From the NCBI GenBank assembly GCA_025449115.1, contig JAHLKC010000026.1, forward strand, positions 1-64,000: a stretch of DNA of 64,000 nt, given 5' to 3'. This DNA comes from Chytridium lagenaria. Taxonomy: Eukaryota > Chytridiomycota > Chytridiomycetes > Chytridiales > Chytridiaceae. Under the pieces are notes generated by a model. That model did not search any database and was not told the DNA's origin. It saw nothing but the letters and a program-made list of their open reading frames with translations. A program made the position numbers and the translations under genes. Each line of letters starts with the position of its first letter. The first letter of the stretch is position 1. Shown here piece by piece: positions 1 to 11,600 of this stretch.

Positions 1-73
1 TCGCTACATGTTTCTGTCATCAATACTCTTAAAATCGTTACAATTGTAGTAACTTACTTTTCCGGCATTATAG

Positions 74-802
74 TTTCGCCTATGTTGAATTTGCCACCGC
101 TGCCGGTGCCAAGAAGGCTATGGAGACATGAACGGGGCCGAGATTGAGGGTCGTGCCGTTCGCCTCGACTACGCTGCCAGCAAGCCCGCCAACAACAGGG
201 ATGCGAACGGTAAGGGCAACTTCCGGAATGAGAAGCCCGCCTCTGCTCCCTCCGACACACTCTTCGTTGGTAACCTCAGCTTCAACGCCACCGAGGATGC
301 CATCTACGAGCTTTTTGGTCAGCAGGGCGAGGTGAAGTCCGTCAGGCTCCCTACGGACAGGGAGAGTGGCGAGCCCAAGGGGTAAGTTTTTACGCTTTTA
401 GTCGATATCTATACGGGCACCAATCTAACCTAAATCTGCTATTCTAGTTATGGTTATGTCACCTTTGGCGACATTGACTCCGCCAAAGCCGCTATGGAGG
501 CTCTTAACGGTGCCGACCTTGAGGGTCGCAACATCCGTCTCGACTTCGCCGGTCCCAAGCCCGACAACGGTGGTGGTGGTGGTTTCGGCGGAGGCCGCGG
601 CGGTCGTGGTGGTCGTGGTGGAGGTCGCGGTGGATTCGGAGACCGTGGCGGCCGTGGTGGATTCGGTGGCCGCGGTGGAGGCCGCGGTGGAGGCCGTGGT
701 GGATTTGGCGACCGTGGTGGTCGCGGTGGAGGCCGTGGCGGTTTCAGGGGTGGTGCGAGCGCTGGCTTCAAGCCCGCTGGCAGGAAGACCACCTTCGACT
801 AA
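74..802 (+). CDS. Nucleolin/Gar2-like RNA-binding protein, 3' part (RRM-RRM-RGG)
   Basis: Two RNA recognition motifs are followed by a Gly/Arg-rich tail, the layout of yeast Nsr1/Gar2 and nucleolin, nucleolar proteins of pre-rRNA processing and ribosome assembly. The first RRM is cut by the window start, entering at a 3' splice site (TAG at 71-73) with an RNP1-like FAYVEF stretch. The second RRM begins TLFVGNLSF and has its RNP1 (GYGYVTF) split by an intron at 382-447. After the second RRM come about 60 residues of RGG/GGFGG repeats (about 565-770), ending GRKTTFD. The reading frame breaks once near 126-128: the conserved text reads METMNGAEIEG only if one base is added. Family assignment is secure; the exact orthologue (NSR1 versus another RGG protein) is not. 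Confidence 0.85.
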
Positions 803-1598
803 ATTGTTGCCGACCTTTCTCTAGCCTGATCGCATCCACATCATGCCTTCACATCTCTCACTTCTCTCTTACACGCGCTCCTATCCGCTCGTCTCCCCTT
901 CACACATTTTCCCCCCTTTCTCTCCATTGCCATTGTCTGGACTGAGCTCTTTTAATTATTGGCGTGTTTTTCTTTCCTTCGCTATACTTTCTCAACTTTT
1001 TCTTTTTTGGGAAATTTCAGTTTCTCCCATGGCTACAATAGCATCTTTGTCTTGCGTTTATCCATCCAATGCTCGTGATTTAAACTAGTTTGCGGTAATG
1101 TTTTCTCCGAGAAGCATTGAGTTCTTCGGTTATTTCTATTACCCATTTTAGTGAATTATGAGAATAAAGTATTCGTGACTATACATAGAGTATTTGTTGA
1201 AATACAGAATGAAGCCAAAAAATGATTATAGTAAATATATTGTACAAAGAATGACTTGACGAAAGATTGCCCAACCACCTTCACTCGAAATCCGTTCCGC
1301 CAAAATACTCATGAGGAAGAAAATGGGCACGAAATAAAGGATGTAAACTATGGTAAGGATCAGAGTTCTTATTATATTGTCTATCAACAAAAACAACGGT
1401 TACGGAAAGGATTCGAAATGAAGGAAAACGCAGGAGAAAAGAAGTTTACGGGGCATTATAACCGCCGAGTGAATAAACATAACAAAAGGAGAGGCAGAAC
1501 AAAAGCAAGTTGCTCAATATGTTTAAGGAGCAGCCCAAAAGTGATGAACAGGATGAGAAAGTTAAACTAACAAACAACAAGATCATTGCTGCCTTTCT
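803..1598. other. 3' flank between convergent genes, no gene seen
   Basis: Pyrimidine-rich then AT-rich sequence follows the RRM gene stop and runs to the 3' end of the TMEM242-like gene on the other strand. It contains an open frame at 1256-1570, but its Lys/Arg/Asn-rich composition has no domain, signal or splice support, so I treat the stretch as 3' untranslated and intergenic DNA. Confidence 0.5.
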
Positions 1599-2319
1599 TC
1601 ATGTCAATCCTTTCATCATGGCGGCCTTGATGGTTTTCTGTTCCCATGAATCCCTATAAGGTCCATCTATTTCCTCCTTAATAACCTCATCCCGGTACTC
1701 CTTTAAAAACTCATACGCAGCATCGTCAATCACCTCGTCGTGGTCAGAGGGGTAGTTTCCTTTGAGCTGCGGAAATTTCGAGTGGGTGAATTGGCGAACC
1801 TTGTGAGAGAATTCTTGAAGCTACAAGAAACGCCGTCAACGATGAAATGTCAATGAATAGCTTACATTATTGACTCCCATGACTGCTGCGACCCCCATTG
1901 ACAAGGTTACCGCACCTGTTGCAACAAGACCGGTTCCTATGAAGAATGCACGACCTGCAAACATATAGGCGGCGAGTTTTGGATTTGCGGCACGCATTTG
2001 GGGGCTGTTGTTGAGAAGCTCGTTGATAGGGATTTGCATGCGTCCTGACGTATATGGATTATGAATGCGAAGGATTTGATATGAATTTACCTCTTGTACG
2101 CTGTCGAATAGTGTAGACAAGCGTGGAGAAGGCTGTGAGGGAGGCGGCACCTATGATGTACCTTCGGTAGAGACAAGTCAGAAGAGTGATGAAAGTGAGC
2201 ATGCGTATCGTGGTTTCATGACCACGAAGAGCTCCGTGAAGGATTGATCACACATCGGTCATCATCGTAACTCACTTGTTGTACTTGGTCAAGTCGACCT
2301 CTTGCTTGAGTGATGCCAT
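1599..2319 (-). CDS. TMEM242: TMEM242-like small membrane protein
   Basis: Four exons join cleanly without frame breaks (2276-2319, 2091-2161, 1866-2044, 1599-1820) and give a 171-residue protein starting MASLKQEVDLTKYNK. A first hydrophobic segment (IIGAASLTAFSTLVY, near residues 17-31) and a second (FFIGTGLVATGAVTLSMGVAAVMGV, near 68-95) match the two-helix plan of TMEM242/DUF1358. So does the GV-N-L-x-E/D-F motif just after helix 2, followed by HKVRQFTHSKFP. Human TMEM242 is a mitochondrial inner-membrane protein reported to help assemble the ATP synthase c-ring and complex I. The C-terminus here is longer and charged. The gene diverges from the ARMT1-like gene, sharing about 370 bp of upstream DNA. 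I infer the orthology from recognised motif spacing; no search was run. Confidence 0.62.
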
Positions 2320-2689
2320 ACTACTTTTTGATCTTTTTTTTCAAATTTGTTTCGTGTTGTGACTTCAGGCCGGACCCGTAATGGACGGTACTGAGAGAAA
2401 ACCTCCGTCTGCTGTGGCGATTAAAGTGCTTGACACTGGTGGTTTCCCTGTAAAACTGTTGTGATCTAGTCAAGTGATTCGGTAAACTTGAGAACTGCTC
2501 TGTGGTTGCGGCTACGGAAAGATAAATGATAAACAATAAAAGTAGCGAAAGTCATGTTTCATCCGTGACAGTGTCTTTAAACACCTCTTCGGATACATCT
2601 CCATTCACCTCGCTCGCGTATTCATCTCCTATTCATCTCCGCCTTGCTTCAAATCCCTAAAAAGTTGTACTTATATTTGTGGAAAAAGC
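2320..2689. promoter_or_regulatory. Shared upstream region of two divergent genes
   Basis: This stretch of about 370 bp lies between the start codons of the TMEM242-like gene (leftwards) and the ARMT1-like gene (rightwards), so it must hold both promoters. It has poly-T/poly-A runs near 2330 and pyrimidine-rich sequence near 2580-2660. I see no specific factor-binding motif that I can name. Confidence 0.4.
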
Positions 2690-4227
2690 ATGCAGACTCC
2701 AAATTCTAATCCGACGCCATCGAACCCCCCCTATCCGTCCTACAAGGGTTGGTTAAATTAGATACTCATGATTCTAATGATTTACTTTCTTTTGATTCTA
2801 TTGCATATTGTTAGGAGAGGAAAAGGGAGGTTTTGCGTTTCCAACTGTCAACACACGATGGCCAGTTATTCTCACGGGGATCATCGACGAGGTCCACCGT
2901 CGAATGGCCTCTACAAGTTCAACCTCCATGGCATCTCTCATGTCTTTCCTCCAGCTCCCACAAATGGAAACTGGAAATGATCCGGAGGCTAAGGAAATCA
3001 TCGGAAGAATGGGGGCACTCAAGTATGAAGTTTGGAGAGCCAAAGCCGTCCGTCTGATAGAGGATGATGCTGGAGATGATCTTGAAATTTGGAATGAAAG
3101 CGTCCGAACTCACTTTTCTGAATCCACTTCTACTCTGCTTCATGGCTATGGGCTGAATGCTACATGTATCGTCGTATTCGTGAGGCTTTCACCTGTCCTC
3201 ATCCTGGAAAAACTACGACCCTTTCCTCGTTCAAAAGATCCAAGCGTTTCATGGTAGCCTTGATGATGTGATTAACTTATCGACACGACTTGCGGACTCG
3301 CTGCATATAAATGATATGGTGTTCTTTAGGGAACTCGTATTATTGTCTTTGTGGGGAAATGCGACTGATTTGTCTATGTTTGCAGGCATGGATCAATCTG
3401 ACATTGCAAACATGAAGGCGGGTGCTGGAGAGTCCAACATCATTTCAAATGATCTTGATGCTTTGTGCGAGTACGTGTCCGGGATGAACGACGCGCGTGT
3501 CGATTTTATACTGGATAATAGTGGTATGTTTAAAATAACATTATTGTTTTGCATTCTATCTCTCTCTTTATGTTAAAAGACTCTTTTACATTCAAGGGTT
3601 CGAATTCTTCAGCGATCTTCTTCTCGCCGATCATCTACACCAGATCGGACGAGCTAAACGGACAGTCTTTCACCTGAAGTCAATGCCGTGGTTCGTTTCT
3701 GACACAAACCACCACGACGTAGAATGGCTTCTCAAATCTCTTGAGAGCCCTGAAGACTTTTTTACTGCACTTAGAAGTTCGCCTCGCTTCATTAACGTTG
3801 ATTTTGCCACCCTCCTTTTGCCCCTCAAGACTCTTGCGGCACGATGGCGCCAGTACATTACCTCTGGCAACTGGGTCTTTACTGACCATCGCTTTTGGAC
3901 AACAGGGTGGGCGTACCACCATCTCCCCACAGAGGCACCGGAGCTATGGCAGCAACTTTCTGAATCCGCCCTTCTCATCTTCAAGGGAGATTTGAATTAC
4001 AGGAAGCTCGTTTATGATTGTAAATGGCCGACAGAAACACCGTTTCGACAGGCTATTGGGGCAATGGCTGGTGGTCCGCTTTATTGTCACTTAGAACTAA
4101 TAAGTCAGATCCCTGCGTTGGAATAGCGTCAGGAAAAGCCGATCTGCTTGACACCAAAGATCCGGACTGGAGATGGAACGGAAAGTTTGCCGTTGTCTCC
4201 TTTTGTCAAAGACTTGCGGAAGCTTAA
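2690..4227 (+). CDS. ARMT1: ARMT1-type damage-control phosphatase (DUF89 family)
   Basis: The product follows human ARMT1/C6orf211 and yeast YMR027W along its length. An N-terminal FPTVNTRWPVILTGIIDEVH comes first, then a WxxECYMYRRI motif, SLWGNATDLS, the hallmark DFILDNSG, and finally MPWFVSDTNHHD and FKGDLNYRKL with the metal-binding DN and GD acidic residues. The family are metal-dependent (Co, Ni or Mn) hydrolases of phosphorylated metabolites such as fructose-1-phosphate; an older claim describes carboxyl methylation of PCNA. The start ATG at 2690 begins MQTPNSNPT. A first intron covers 2748-2814 and a second about 3528-3596 (after LDNSG). Three frame breaks are needed to follow the family: near 3141, 3204 and 4088, each cured by adding one base. 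With everything else conserved, consensus error is likelier than decay. Confidence 0.85.
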
Positions 4228-4351
4228 ACAATATAAAAACTTCAAGGTTTTATTCAAATACATTTTTCCCGTCGGTGTCAAAGCCGCGAAGATATATTAC
4301 ATGGTAAAGTTGGTATTGTAAACTGAAGGCATTTTGCTAAAACGGATATTG

Positions 4352-5722
4352 CTAAAGTCGTCCCAACACTCCCTTGCCATCACGGTTTATTTGCGGTAAC
4401 AAAACACCTTGACTCATCCTTTTTTTTTGCTCTGGACTTCCCACAGGAGGTGGCCTCCGTGACAGAGGCGTAGCCATTATATTCGCGTCAATGTGATGAG
4501 AATCATCCGATGCCGCATCTTGTACGAAATCATGAAAGAATCCCGCGTACTTTCTCTTCACAGGATCCAAAGCCAAAGATGCATGTCCAGATTTTGACGC
4601 GTATCCCTTTGTCATGAGAAGGGGAGGAGGATGTGCCTGTGCAATTGAGGAACGATGAGAGGCTGATTCCATCACAGAATTTCTCGGGGTAGGTTCCATC
4701 TTTTGCTGTTCCGATGTAGAGACTGGCGGAAGGACGAGGGAAGGACGGGGTCGGTTGTCCAAATACAGACTGATCCTGCGTCCAGGCGCGTGAGAATGAA
4801 GACCAGTCGCCGTTGACATTTTAGATATAGATGGTTGGTGACCTTCCATCATTGCGCCCTCATTGTCCTCCATCCGACGTATTGTTCGATATTCATCGAA
4901 ATTGGGTTCCTTAATTATGCTCTTTTGTTGATACGCCTGAGACCCACGTTTTGTGCGGTACGTAGAATCAGTTGATTCAGATTGGTAGCCTCCTTTTGAA
5001 GAGGTTTCTGATGGGGCCCCTGACCTCCGTTGCATGTCAGACAGGAATGCACGAAAATTCCGTCCTTCTGGTGGTCCAGTCCCTTTTGATTCAGGTGCAC
5101 CCCCATGACGGCGAGTGCTCCTTCCACCCCCCGCTGCTACTGTGGGGATCAAATATCCATCATGCGTTTGTTCAGGTCGTCGTAAAGACGGCCCGGCCCT
5201 GGTTTGATTGAAATTTTGACTTGGGTGGATGGCCGGCAACCTCCCATTATCATTGTTCGTAAGGCCAAGGCCAAGGCCAACTCCGCTTGCACCGAAACCA
5301 TAGCGACCGTTTACTCCCCAACAACGCTTTGTAACCTGCTAGGATGCTGGTTGTTCAATTTTGGAAAAGAAATGTGGCGGTTCTCGGACGGTGCCTGTCG
5401 GTGGTGGTTGGCATTTGGGAGGTTCACATTCTCAAAGTTGCCTGGCGTGACGTTAGCATTAATTGAAGTAGACCGCGGCAGAACTCATGCGTCTTCTTTC
5501 AAACGATACTTAAATAGAAGGACTCACCTCCGAGGCTGAAGCCTCTTTGCATGCTACCCGCACCCTTGCTCTGACTCGATAATTTTCTGACCCTCTCAGG
5601 GCTCAACTGGACGAAGACTCTGCCTACAAAGGCTTTTCGCTTTAGGTCTGGTGCAGCTGAGGATGGCTGCCTCTGATGGCCTTAAGTGATGTTTTGACCA
5701 AAACAAGCTCAAGAAAATCCAT
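4352..5722 (-). CDS. Unrecognised disordered protein, Ser/Arg/Pro-rich
   Basis: The 3' two-thirds (4352-5240) is one continuous frame of about 295 codons, low in hydrophobic residues and rich in Ser, Pro, Arg, Gln and His, with a GLGLGLTNNDNGRLP stretch upstream. It continues 5' across a one-base break in a GGGG run near 5320. Before that lies an intron of about 90 nt (donor near 5528, branch-like GCTAAC, acceptor near 5440). The exon beyond it encodes RKAFVGRVFVQLSPERVRKLSS, the only segment with regular secondary-structure character. A plausible start is the ATG at 5722 (MDFLELVLVKTSLKAIRG), but linking it to the next exon needs one more frame change. I do not recognise a family. The real 5' end is uncertain; the coding character of 4352-5528 is fairly sure. 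Confidence 0.55.
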
Positions 5723-5842
5723 CACAATGAAATTCTGATTCGCATGGCCGAACCATGGCCGAACTACACTTTGCGACTATGTATTTAAAAGTCGAACATT
5801 TTTAAGAAGAAGAACAGATGCCAGCTCATGTTCTAATTTAGC

Positions 5843-8376
5843 TTAAAATGTAGTAAATGGTTTCCCTGACAGTTCACGCTTCTCAAATATGCTTCTGCTG
5901 AAACTTGAGAAAATATTTCCGACGAATGCGTCCGTCAATGAACAGAGTTCTATGTCAATTAAGGCTGAGTTGATGGGGTCCAACGGAATTTCGTTCCCAA
6001 AGGACGATGACGGGAAAACATCCTCAAAGTACACAAATTGATATCTCTTCTTAGCACTCTCAAGCTCTTTCTTGACGTCGTGTGAGTTGGTTGCCACATA
6101 AACTATGGGTCGGAACCGCGAGCTCAACACAGTCATCCATGAGAATGTCCCTGATACCTTATATAAGGCGGCGACAATATCATGGGCAGATGGGTAGCAT
6201 TTGGCTCGTAGGATAGGGTCTTCAATTTTGCGACATTTGTTCCAATAGTCGCCTCGACGAATATGGATTGAAATAACCCGATTGCTCCACCACTTCTTGC
6301 GACTATTCTGGGTTGATTTTCCGTACCTCAACCATTCCATGCCTGCCCCAATAATACGCATCAAACGCGTATTTGCGCGGATACCTGACACGGTTTGACG
6401 GTATACGGGGTGGTCCATATAGTTAAAGTACTTCGTGAGTGGGTAGGGTTGAATCCGCCCAAACCCGTAGAGCCAGAATGCTGAACCCATGGCGACAACA
6501 GAATCTGTGGACGACCCGAAAGCCGCGAGTATCTGTTGCTTGGTCAATTGCGACAAACGCTCTTTTGTGTCGTCAATACTTTCAATACGCAAACCAAGTA
6601 GACCTCCGTAGAAATCTTCTATTTGCTTCCTATCCGTCGCTTTGGCCACCGGATTGAAATAAATGCTCTTTAAAGAGTAATGGACTGCATGTTGGACCAG
6701 CCCATAAACTCTTGCAAAGGTACCGTCTGGCAAGGCATTTGCCGGAGAGCGTCTTCATCAAGATATTTTTCAGCAGGCTGCCACAAAGATCTGAGATTTT
6801 AAAGTTGAAATCCCACTCAAATTCTGTTCGGTTAGGATGTCGATACCGAGTGGTGGAATCACTAGCGTTCTGTTAAAACTCTTGCTGCAGCACATGCGCA
6901 GCGCAATGCGATGAGTTGATTGTTGAGCTGCTCCCATGGCATGTAAAGGAAAAGCGGCGTTCTTGGAATGCACGAGCAGCAACCCTTGCCTCCAGGTCAT
7001 CAGAAATCTTCACTTTTTTTGACGGGGACCAAGGATCCATTGTGTCTTGGTATTCTTCTACGGCGACGGTAGTCTTCATCGCCCTTTCCAGATTGACATA
7101 TCTAATCCCGAGAAGAATTGCAAGGTTCTTTCCCTCGCTTTCAAACTTTGGGTTTGTTGAAAAGGTCACGAGAACAGAGTTTGGGTGTAGAGATGGCAGA
7201 ACAAGAATTCCTGTGTCTATCGTGTCCGCTAGAACCATCTCACAATTAGAGATGACTTTGTAAGGTTCTTGAACGGCATATTAACTATATTGTGCTGAAT
7301 TGGTAAGGCGAGAAAAGACGATTGCGAAGTTGCAGCCTTTATCCTCTTCAGCCTCCCGTCGTCAAACACGTCAAATGGTTTAATGACAGCACATAGAAGT
7401 TTATCTAGATGTGCTCGTTGTACCTTCCATGAGCTTGCAGCAGCAATGTAGGCACGCTGCGTAGCGTAAAAATCGTTTTCTAGAAAGTCCTGATGTATAC
7501 CAACTACAGCATTGCTGATCCAGCAGCCGGTGAAAACAATCAAAGAAGGATTCCGACTCGGGGCCCTTCTCCATTATCTTCCCAGACAGCAAGCCTTCTT
7601 CTTATCCAAGTTGATGGATCTTAGGTGAGAAGATACGACAGTGGTGGCTTGCGAGATTGAGACATTGAACATTGAGAGAGTGAAAACGATTCCAGCAGCG
7701 TAGGCGAGAAACGTTCGAGCGAATTTCACCTGATACGGCATATTTACGACTGATGTCCAGCCCTCTATCGTCCGACTGTGCCCCGTTTCTTTTGGATAGC
7801 GCTCAAGAGGTTCAACTTGTATTGAGAGTGTAAGGTCAACGAAGGTCTGTCCGGCAGGGCTGCCGTTGATTGCGATAGAAGATGGAGTGCGACGCTTAAT
7901 CAGATTTTTCTTTCGAAGCTTCTCCATCTCCCCAAGACTCAGGAACACCTTGAAGTCACCGTCATGGTAAATAGATTTTTCACAAGGCAGGATAGCCCAT
8001 CGCATACAACATGCGATTCTGGGCGATCCTCATCAGTGGCATTTCCTGCCACTTCCATATCATCCTCCCATACCAGTGATAAGTCCGGGGGTTCCCGCCG
8101 CCTCAATACTGTTTGGTGAATTGACGACAGCCTCTCTGAAACGATAGAGTCAACTGAGACTTCTCCCTGAGCTTGGGCTGTGTGCTCCGTCTTGCTCCCG
8201 TCAAAAGCATCGTTGACATATTGTACTGCAGATGTACCTACGCCTGCACTGTTTTTTCCACGAGAAATACTTGTTCTCCATATTGACATTGCACCAGCGA
8301 CAATGATAAAGGCAGCGACAACCCATCGCTGCACTCGTCTCGGCAGCCCAATCTTGGAAGTGTAAGGCAACTTCAT
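5843..8376 (-). CDS. GDP-fucose O-fucosyltransferase-like type II membrane protein
   Basis: The C-terminal part (about 5843-7000) carries the marks of the O-fucosyltransferase superfamily: GAAQQSTHRIALRM then RTLVIPP near the start, the GDP-binding HIRRGDY, PIVYVATNSHDVKKEL, and IDIELCSLTDAFVGNIFSSFS near the end. These enzymes transfer fucose from GDP-fucose in the ER/Golgi lumen. The N-terminus (MKLPYTSKIG, ATG at 8376) has a short basic tail and one membrane anchor (WVVAAFIIVAGAMSIW), the type II layout expected in the Golgi. Between anchor and catalytic domain lie about 400 residues I cannot assign, including a second hydrophobic stretch (FARTFLAYAAGIVFTLSMF). Several frame breaks (near 7985, 7600, 7265, 6960 and three in 6690-6800) interrupt the model, so decay cannot be excluded. 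It diverges from the TmpB-like gene. Confidence 0.65.
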
Positions 8377-8652
8377 CTTGTCGGAGTTGAAAAAATTTGG
8401 AGAGGTGTTTGTTGCGGGTAGGAAACTGCATCCATTATCAATATTAAAATAAACCAAAAGAAGAAAGAGATTTTCCTTTTTGTGCATGCTGGATTGCCGC
8501 GGCCCATATTACATTTCCTCTTTAGCCATCTTGGCTTCGTAGATGTACTTGGGCAGACGGGCTGCTAAGGATAATATTGAAGAGCTGACTCCTATTTGTC
8601 ATCACGTCGAGCGCAATCGACTAAATTGTGGCGTCAGCATTCATCTACGACT

Positions 8653-11600
8653 ATGGAGCAGCAAAAGATTTCAAATAGAATGACCACCGAAGCAGATGAT
8701 TCCAAAGGATTAGGCCCAGCACCAGCAGGGGTGGGGTCACTCAGCCAGCTACAAGAGGATCTATTGGCTCAATTAGAGAATCGACAACGTCTGACTAAGA
8801 AGCTTCGAAAGATGAAGAATAGGCTTGTGAAGAGAGTAAATATTGTCAAGAAAAGTTTTTTTGCAAGTCTCGTAGCATTGCTAGTGGAAAGTCAAAATAA
8901 TGTTCTTCACTGGATTTCTTTGTTTTTGGAGTTCTGCCAAAACCTTTCATTCTGCTTATCGACATCGAGTGGGGACCGTATGGGAATGCTTTGGGATTTT
9001 TTCTAGATATTATACAAGTAGAGCAAGTGGTGGTAAACATTGGCGGAGTCAAAGTCATTGTTTATCTGGCGATAGTATCGTTAGTCTTGATTATTACTAT
9101 GATAGGCTTAGCGTTGTATGTGGTGCGGTCCTTCATAAGCAGTGACTTTAATGCCGGCATCTGGCCTTTGAGACTTCTACGGACTTTAGGTAATAGCTAT
9201 ACTTTTATATTTACTTTAAAGCGATACTGATACTTTATCTAGTTTCAATGCTCGCCTCAATCTTTTTTCTCCCCATCACCTATACACTTTTCGGTATTTT
9301 TACCTGCAAAGAAGAACAAGGCGCCTGCGCGAGTAATCCTCTTCACGTCACTCTTCGTGTTCTCTCCGCCATCTTTCTTCCTTTGTTCCTTATGTTCACC
9401 CTCCTAATGAGCATGACGTACTTTCATCCCAATCCAAAATCCAACTCAATTGTTGCCCGACCAACTGCAAGATTAGAAATCATGGAATTGAGCTCAAAGG
9501 CTATGCTCTCCGCCTTTTACGTTTTTTTCAAAGAACTCCCCGTTCTCAGAGCGGCTGTCACTTTTTTAAATGCCATCGCCTTGGGTGTCTTTATGTTATT
9601 TTTGTTCCGTAAGTTATAAGTATATATCATCGTACTAAAGGGCCTCCCTGTAGATATTACAACAAGACTTTTAATGTGTTCCGTTTTGTACTTATGGCCG
9701 AGGTTCTTTGGGGTTCAATTGGTATGACTACCTAAAAATGCATCGCTTTTTTCTTAATTTTCACGTAGTTGCTATAGCCATGGCTTTAATGCAGGGTCAG
9801 CAGTACCCAATACACATTCACAACTTTGTGTTCTACGGATACTGCGCCGTCACGCCTGTAGTCGCATTTGTGTCATACTACACCTTCTCCGCTACTTGGA
9901 CTATGCCACGAGCTATGAGATTGCTGTTAATAATTTTAAAGTCGATAACAGCAACTTTAATGCCTGGGAGGTCGAAGAACAGGATAAGAAGTCACAGGAG
10001 AAGAGGTTCTGGCATCCTTCGCAGGTGAAGTCAAGATTTATTCTTGAATCTAAAATTATTGTCTAGGTTGAGATTGCGACGAGATTTTTGATTTGTAACG
10101 CAGATCCAGATGCCTTGGAGGTGGCTGACCAAATGTTTCTTCATGGCATACAAAAGTTTCCCCATTCAGCAGATCTTATGGTGTCATGTAAGTTCAATAA
10201 ATTAGTTTTTCTTACTAATATATTTATTTTTATCCCAAAACTTTGTTATGGTGCAGATGCTATTTTTTTTCTTGGTAAGATTGTTTTTCTCTTTAAAACG
10301 AATGCCTCCTTGAAATCTTACTATATTTAGTGTATAAAAATGACACCTCAATGGCATCCAACTACCTGAAGAAGGCTTTAGCGACTAAGCCATTCATTGA
10401 CACGGAGTTTACAATATACCAACAGGAACAGGAATTAAGAAATGGTGCAAGAACAGTTGGGAATAAAAAGCTTGACGCTGTCGACCGGGTAGAATTCAAA
10501 CAGCTGATGAAAAAGGTCAGTTACAGCTTTTAAAGAGCTTCTTAATGCTGATGTCATTGTTCAGCAACAATGTATCATCGAGAAGCCAAGGCAAGTATTG
10601 CAAATTTCTGGCAAACCATCATGCTCGCTGATGAAGACGCCCAAGTTGATACTAGCACCCTTATCAATCTCGTCTCCCAAATGGAATGGTCTGATCGTAA
10701 CGCTATTGTCGCCTACCGCCAACTTTTAGTCCGTTTTCCACTCTCAGTTAGAGTGCTTAGACACTATGCCATGTTTCTCGAAGAGATTCATAACAATCGA
10801 GACGAATCCAAAAAAATTCAGAAGCAGATCAAAACAATTCAGGACGCCGGAATGAGTGACGAGCTTCCTTCAATAACGGCTCATACGTTAGCATTGTTTT
10901 CGCATGATTCCCGTTCAAAAAAAGAGAAGAAGCAATACATGGAGTATAGGAAGCAAGTTTACCTTTATTCAAAAGCAAATAGCTCGCAGCTGAATTGGAT
11001 GATTAGAGGTCAGGAAGTTCTTGATATTCGTTTTTGTATTAAAAAAAATTCTAGGCGTTCAATTAGCACTTTTAATCATCGCAATAGCGCAAATGCTTGT
11101 TGTCATGATCGGATCTAACATTATTCGCGGAGAGCTCGAATGGCTTAAAGTCACAAACACTGCCGCGGAGCCTTATTAGAGATACATCAAGGAATCCGTC
11201 TCTCTCCACCTGGAAATTTGAGCTTCATAACAGATTCCACCTCTTTACAATATTCGACGATCCGTTCAGCCGTAGAAACATTAGATTCAAATAGTTCCTA
11301 TCTATTTGAAAACACAGCAAAAAGATCTGCAGCGTACAATGCATGGGTGCGACCAAATATCGGTATCGATACATATCAGTCTACCAATACTATTCCGATA
11401 AGGAATCTAAGAAATGTTTCGATGAGGGATGCTACGCTATTGTATTTAAGGAGAGCCAACTTGACGCTATCTGCATCCTCAACTATTCCGATTGATAGCA
11501 ATCCGGATATTAGAGTGCGTCTGCCTTTTGCTTTCAAATATTTTAAATTAACACTTTATTCACAGTTTCTATTGGATAACGGTATCATCACGCTTTCAAA

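Noticed and set aside
454..792. Pro/Arg-rich minus-strand frame opposite the RGG tail
   Set aside because: It is the antisense of GGT/CGT repeats in the RRM protein.
1256..1570. 104-codon plus-strand frame after the RRM gene
   Set aside because: Composition is low-complexity Lys/Asn/Arg; no domain, homology cue or splice support; it lies in a 3' flank.
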